Assembly (NCBI RefSeq): GCF_020180945.1
Contig: NZ_JAIPUL010000005.1
Span: 1 to 64,000, forward strand
Origin: Lacticaseibacillus kribbianus
GTDB lineage: Bacteria > Bacillota > Bacilli > Lactobacillales > Lactobacillaceae
DNA length: 64,000 nt
Direction of reading: 5' to 3'
Each line of letters begins with the position of its first letter. The first letter of the stretch is position 1. A program made the translations under genes and the position numbers. The notes under the pieces were generated by a model, which saw only the letters and a list, made by a program, of their open reading frames with translations, made no database searches and was not told the origin of the DNA. Of the stretch, positions 59,845 to 64,000 are shown one piece after another.

Positions 59845-62800
59845 CTAGTGCTGGCGCTTGTAGAGCCGATCGAGGCCGAAGAAGCCCGCGATGGCGGCAA
59901 TCACTGCCAGCCCTGCGGCGACCAGGCCCTGTGCACGCTGCGTTCCGGTCTGCGGCAGGTCACCGGATTGCTTGGCGGCCTTGGCGGTTGCCGACGTGCC
60001 GGTCTCGGTGGTTGCGGCCGCCTTGCCGGTGTTGTCGCCGGACTTGGTGGTTGCAGCCGCCTTGCCGGTCTGCTCGGTGGCGCCGGCCGTTGCGGCCTGA
60101 TCGTCGCCGGTCGTTGCGGCTGGCTCGGTCGTGTCGCTGGTGCCGGTAGCGTCGCCGGTTTCGGTGGTATCAGCGGTTTCAGTGGTGTCGCTGTTTTCGG
60201 TGGTGTCATCGGTTTCGGTGGTCTTGCCGGCGGCCTCAGCCAGGGCCGCCTTCTTCGCGGCACTGACCTTTTCACCCAGCGCCTTCAGGTTAGTGACCTG
60301 GGCGTAGGCGGCCTGGTAAGCCGTGGCGTAAGCGGCGGATTGAGCGCTCAGGTCGGCCTGCGCCTTGCCGGTGGCCGCGTCGGCGAAGCCGGCGGCGCGG
60401 CCGGCCTTGGCGTCGGCCGCCTTGGTTGCGGCGTTGGCTGCGGCGGCGGCCTTTGCCTTCACCGCGGCTGCCTTCAGGTACTGACCGAAGTCGTAGGCCT
60501 TTTTGGCTAGCGTGTAAGCGCCGGTGTAGGCGGCCTGGTAGGCGTCACTCTGCGCCGTCACGTCGGCCGCGGCAACGCCCTTGGCGCCGTCTGCGAACCC
60601 GGCCTTTTGACCGGCGGCGGCGTCTTCGGCGGCCGTGGCTGCCGTCACGTCCGGATCGGTGGTGGTCGCCTGAGCGACCAGGTCGTACCCGGTGGCGTAT
60701 CCGGCTTGGTAGCCGGCGCTTTGCGCCGTCACGTCGGCCTTGGCGCCGTCGCCGGCGTCCTGGAAGCCGGCGAGCTCACCGGCGGCAAAATCGGCCTGGT
60801 AGGTCGCCAGCGCCTCGGCGTAGGCGGCATCGTAGCCATCGCGGTAAGCCTGCGACTGGTCGGTGTTGTCGGCCGCGTCACCGGCCGCCGCACCATCCTT
60901 GGTGCCGGCGGCGGCCCCAGCTGCCTTTTGCTCGGCCAGCGCATCCACGTCGGCCTGAGCCCCAGCCTGGTAACCGGCCTCGTAGCCGGCCACGTAAGCC
61001 GCGGTTTCACCGTCGTCGGTGCCGGCCGGCTCACCGGCGGCGTAATCCGCCGCCCCGGCGGCCTGGCCCAGCGCAAAGTCGGCATCGTAAGCCGCCTTGG
61101 CCTTGGCGTAAGCCGCAGCGTAAGCCTTCTGGTAGGCTTCCGACTGCGCGGTCAGGTCCGCACTCGGTTCACCGGCTGCCCCGGCAGCCTGACCGGCCGT
61201 TTCACCGGCCGCGGCGTCGTCAAGCGCCTGACGGGCAGCGGCAAAGCTCCCCGTCTTCTTCTCAGCGGCGTAGGCCGCGTCGTAAGCCTCGCGGTAAGCC
61301 GCGCTTGCAGTGCTCGGGTTGGACGCATACGCACCGGCCTTGGCGTCGGCGGTGCCGGCTGCTTCGCCGGCCGCGGCGTCCTTGACGGCGGCGTAGCTTT
61401 GCGCATACAGGTAGGCGTAGGCACTGTTTTCAGGCAGCGTCTGCTCCTTCCCGGCCTCGGCGTCGGCCTTACCGGCCGCCGCCGCATCCGCAGCACCTTG
61501 GGCAGCGCTAGCGTACATGCTCTCGTAGATCGCGGCCTTGTCACCGACGTCGCTGCTGTGATCGCCGAGCCCCAGCGCCAGGTCGGCCTGAAGCACTTGG
61601 CTGACCTTGCTTGGATCCAGGCTGCCGGCGGCCTTGGCGGCTGCGACGTAGGCGTCGCGCATTCCCAGCCAGTAGGCGTAGGTCTTGGTTGCGTCCTTGA
61701 AAATCGCGTTGCGCAGCTGCTCGCCACCGCCTACCAGCGCCTCACCGGCTTTTTGACCGGCCTCGTACTCGGCGGTGTAGGCCGCATTCCCGTCATTGAA
61801 GCCCGTGTTGTAGGTGCGAATGTAGGCATCGGCGCTTGCGGTCAGGTTTCGAGCCCCGTTGCCGCTGTAGCCATCGGCAAAGCCGTCGTTGTAGCCGCTT
61901 TGCTCAACGTAATCCTTCTCGGTCGCCTTGCGCAGCACGGCGTAAAGCGCCGTGTCGGTGGTCGGCAGGTAGTGGTTAATGTCCACAACCTTGCCGTAGC
62001 CGTCCTCCCAGTGGTCCAGGACGTAGCCGTTATCGGCCACGACACCAGGCACCAGGGAAGCCGTCAGCTGCTCGTCGGCCGCGATAGTCCGACCCACCGG
62101 CTGATCCTTGCCGGTCGCACCGGCCAGCTGGCCGTGGTACGTGCCGTCTGCATCCGCCGCCACGTAGAAGTTCAGGGCGAGGTCATGCGCCTCGGCCTCC
62201 TTCAGCGTGAGGGTCGTCTCGAGGTTCAGGAAAAACGAGATGTTCGGGGTCAGCCCCGGCATGTGCAGCGCCATGTACTGGTAGGTCAGCGTGGTCGGCA
62301 CCCCGCTGCCCTGGTACTCGGCCACGCCGCGGTCATCGAGCAACCAGTTGTTGTCGCTGATGCGGTAGTACGACGAGTCGCTGTTGCCGGTCAGGGCGGC
62401 CAGATCCACGTACCAGTGACCGTTGACCTTGTACATGCCGGCGTCGACGGTTTGGCCGTAGCCAGTCAGCTCCGGCCCGGCGCCGCCCTTGATCGCCGTG
62501 GCCAGTGCCAAAGACGAGTTGACGTCGTAGTGGGTCAGGTGGTTGTTATCGGTTGCGACCACCATCAGCTTTGGTGATTGGCTGAAGTCGACGCTGGTCA
62601 GCTGGTTGTCGTTGAGCGTCGCCACCTGCAGCTCCGGGTCGTTGCTCAGGTTGATTGTGGTCAGCTGGTTGCCGTCTAGGTCAGCCTCGGCCAGCTCGGG
62701 CCGGTTGGACAGGTCCCAGTCACCGCTCAACTGGTTGTTGGAGGCGTTCAGAATCACCAGGTTCGGCGCGTTAAGCTCCAGCTCGCTCAACTGGTTGTCG

Positions 62801-63888
62801 AACACATCCAGCTCCATCAGCTTGGTCAGCTTACCGGTCGCCAGCTCGCTCAGCTGGTTTTCCGCCACGTCCAACAGCTGCAGGTTGGTCAGGTTTGCGA
62901 CGTCCAGGCTGGTGATCTGGTTCTTGCGCAGGTCAAGCTGCTTCAGGTTCGGCTGGCCGGACAGGTCCAGCGCCTTGAGCTTCGAGTCGGAGGAGCGCAG
63001 CGTGGTCAGCTTGCCGCTGTCGCTCAGCTGCAGGTCGGACGTGTTGGTCTCCATCAACGTCAGGCTCTCGAGGTTCGGAGCAGCGGAAAAGTCGAGCTTG
63101 CCGTCGTTGCCGAGCGTGACGTCGTTGAGGTACAGGGACTCAAGGTCGTGCAGGGCCGCGTAATTGAAGCTGGTCAAGTTCGAAAAATTGAACAGTCCCA
63201 GCGTCTTCAACTTGCTGTTGGCTGGCAGCACAAGCTGCTTGAGCCACTGGTTGTCGACCGACTTGGTGCCGCCGTCCTCATCTGCAACCCTAGTACCGCC
63301 GATGAGCGACAACGTATCAAGATCCGGCACCGCGGACAGGTCCAAGGTGTCGGTCTGACTGTCCGTTTGGTTAATCACCTTGAGGGCGGTCAGGCCGTTG
63401 TCCTTCAGGGCACTCAGGAGCGGGGCCTGGTCGTAGTTGATGACCAAGGCGACCACCGAGGTTGCCGGCTGAAGGCCCTTCAGCGAGTCCAGCGGCATCC
63501 CGCTGACGTCCACGGTGTCCAGCTTGGTGAACACCTCCAGGCCGGTCAGGTCGTGAACATTGCCCTCCAAGGCGTAACTCGCGTGTTGCAGCGTCTGCCA
63601 CTGCAGCATCGTCGGCGTCAGCGACTTGCCGTCCCAGTTGGCCGTTTCGGCGTTGGGTAGGCTGTCCATCTGAACGGCCGCGTTGGCGCAGCTGATCAGC
63701 AAGGCGCGAAGCCCGGCATCCGGAAAATGCGCCTCATCGATCGGCACGTTCTGGGTCGCCGGCACCGTCTCGGTACTGGTATCCGCATGAACAGCGGTGT
63801 CCGGCGTGGTGGCGACGACCGCACCCACGGTCAACGCCCCCAGCACGGCCGCGCTGTAAAGCAGTCGTTTGGAATTACTTTTCTTCAT
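59845..63888 (-). CDS. Sortase-anchored leucine-rich-repeat protein
   Basis: A 1347-residue surface protein. Signal peptide 1-36; an internalin-like LRR region (about 90-490) with LxxLxLxxNxL repeats such as LQLLDVAENQLSEL; a beta-rich segment (500-650); and a ~600-residue Ala/Gly/Asp-rich stalk of irregular repeats (AYxxAYxxAxxxG..AGxxD). LPQTG at 1311 precedes a hydrophobic tail and YKRQH. LRR adhesins contact host or microbial surfaces. I start at ATG 63888, seven bases after GGGGG; it overlaps the upstream gene by 14 bases, so the two are co-translated. Confidence 0.92.
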   Translation of the reverse strand: MKKSNSKRLLYSAAVLGALTVGAVVATTPDTAVHADTSTETVPATQNVPIDEAHFPDAGLRALLISCANAAVQMDSLPNAETANWDGKSLTPTMLQWQTLQHASYALEGNVHDLTGLEVFTKLDTVDVSGMPLDSLKGLQPATSVVALVINYDQAPLLSALKDNGLTALKVINQTDSQTDTLDLSAVPDLDTLSLIGGTRVADEDGGTKSVDNQWLKQLVLPANSKLKTLGLFNFSNLTSFNYAALHDLESLYLNDVTLGNDGKLDFSAAPNLESLTLMETNTSDLQLSDSGKLTTLRSSDSKLKALDLSGQPNLKQLDLRKNQITSLDVANLTNLQLLDVAENQLSELATGKLTKLMELDVFDNQLSELELNAPNLVILNASNNQLSGDWDLSNRPELAEADLDGNQLTTINLSNDPELQVATLNDNQLTSVDFSQSPKLMVVATDNNHLTHYDVNSSLALATAIKGGAGPELTGYGQTVDAGMYKVNGHWYVDLAALTGNSDSSYYRISDNNWLLDDRGVAEYQGSGVPTTLTYQYMALHMPGLTPNISFFLNLETTLTLKEAEAHDLALNFYVAADADGTYHGQLAGATGKDQPVGRTIAADEQLTASLVPGVVADNGYVLDHWEDGYGKVVDINHYLPTTDTALYAVLRKATEKDYVEQSGYNDGFADGYSGNGARNLTASADAYIRTYNTGFNDGNAAYTAEYEAGQKAGEALVGGGEQLRNAIFKDATKTYAYWLGMRDAYVAAAKAAGSLDPSKVSQVLQADLALGLGDHSSDVGDKAAIYESMYASAAQGAADAAAAGKADAEAGKEQTLPENSAYAYLYAQSYAAVKDAAAGEAAGTADAKAGAYASNPSTASAAYREAYDAAYAAEKKTGSFAAARQALDDAAAGETAGQAAGAAGEPSADLTAQSEAYQKAYAAAYAKAKAAYDADFALGQAAGAADYAAGEPAGTDDGETAAYVAGYEAGYQAGAQADVDALAEQKAAGAAAGTKDGAAAGDAADNTDQSQAYRDGYDAAYAEALATYQADFAAGELAGFQDAGDGAKADVTAQSAGYQAGYATGYDLVAQATTTDPDVTAATAAEDAAAGQKAGFADGAKGVAAADVTAQSDAYQAAYTGAYTLAKKAYDFGQYLKAAAVKAKAAAAANAATKAADAKAGRAAGFADAATGKAQADLSAQSAAYATAYQAAYAQVTNLKALGEKVSAAKKAALAEAAGKTTETDDTTENSDTTETADTTETGDATGTSDTTEPAATTGDDQAATAGATEQTGKAAATTKSGDNTGKAAATTETGTSATAKAAKQSGDLPQTGTQRAQGLVAAGLAVIAAIAGFFGLDRLYKRQH

Positions 63889-64000
63889 TCTTAGTCCCCC
63901 ATTTGCGTAGCATCGCCCAGGCGCTGGCCAAGGCCACCGTGAGGCCGACAATGGTCATGCTGAGCAGCAGCTGTTCGCCGGTTTGTGGCAGCAGGCCCCG
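63875..64000 (-). CDS. LPXTG surface protein, C-terminal end (partial)
   Basis: The last 41 codons of a gene entering from the right: ...LLPQTGEQLLLS, a hydrophobic stretch (MTIVGLTVALASAWAML) and RKWGTKNEEK, stop TAA at 63875-63877. This is a complete sortase anchor. The stop overlaps the start region of the LRR gene by 14 bases, placing both in one operon. Confidence 0.88.
   Translation of the reverse strand, partial: RGLLPQTGEQLLLSMTIVGLTVALASAWAMLRKWGTKNEEK

Overview
The window comes from a GC-rich member of the Lactobacillaceae, most likely a Lacticaseibacillus-type species. Evidence: the 5' end of a 16S rRNA gene at the left edge; KxYKxGKxW signal peptides and LPQTG sortase anchors; MucBP repeats; and a type II-A CRISPR repeat whose core closely resembles my memory of the L. 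rhamnosus/L. casei repeat. Host genes are about 62-68% GC. The insertion sequences, the 3' end of cas9, a few small genes and some promoter regions are much more AT-rich.

Layout. 1-421: start of a 16S rRNA gene reading leftwards with three tandem promoters. 461-4155: methyltransferase, ABC-F ATPase and a degenerate ADP-ribosylglycohydrolase-like gene. 4213-13088: a complete type II-A CRISPR-Cas locus read leftwards (cas9, cas1, cas2, csn2, array), with tracrRNA encoded on the opposite strand between cas9 and cas1; the array is split in two by an IS3-family element. 13236-19000: signal peptidase I, DUF975 membrane protein, glycosyltransferase, DeoR-type regulator and a secreted 3D-domain protein, separated by two families of large palindromic repeats. 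19206-30000: a large surface protein, regulator pairs (DUF2087/GIY-YIG, PadR/DUF1129, NmrA/Rrf2), a nitroreductase, a Gdx/SugE-like exporter behind a possible attenuator, and oligoendopeptidase F.

30300-41900: a beta-hydroxyacid dehydrogenase, a candidate structured ncRNA, an intact IS3-family element with target duplication, a ZnuBC-like metal transporter, two Cof-type phosphatases, a LysM glucosaminidase, a nitroreductase, a branched-chain aminotransferase, a parS-like site and a phosphotransferase. 42100-49700: a sortase-anchored adhesin broken by one in-frame stop, GalU, an LCP ligase, an AraC regulator with two HTH modules and a divergent epimerase. 49792-54100: two tRNA-Lys genes bracketing a small sugar-isomerase/aldolase/lipoprotein block; one tRNA lacks the universal U33. 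54241-64000: a CsbD protein and three leftward LPXTG surface-protein genes (MucBP, LRR, and one cut by the edge).

The signals I consider least explained are: (a) a family of ~100-124 bp elements that start at stop codons and show compensatory base changes between copies; (b) two tandem ~190 bp cloverleaf palindromes at 15.9-16.4 kb; (c) a ~140 nt RNA candidate at 31.2 kb closed by pairing of its ends; (d) a CRISPR array whose terminal repeat base changes in blocks along the array; and (e) a cas9 gene whose PAM-interacting end has very different base composition. All names come from reading the sequence and from family knowledge; no database search was run.
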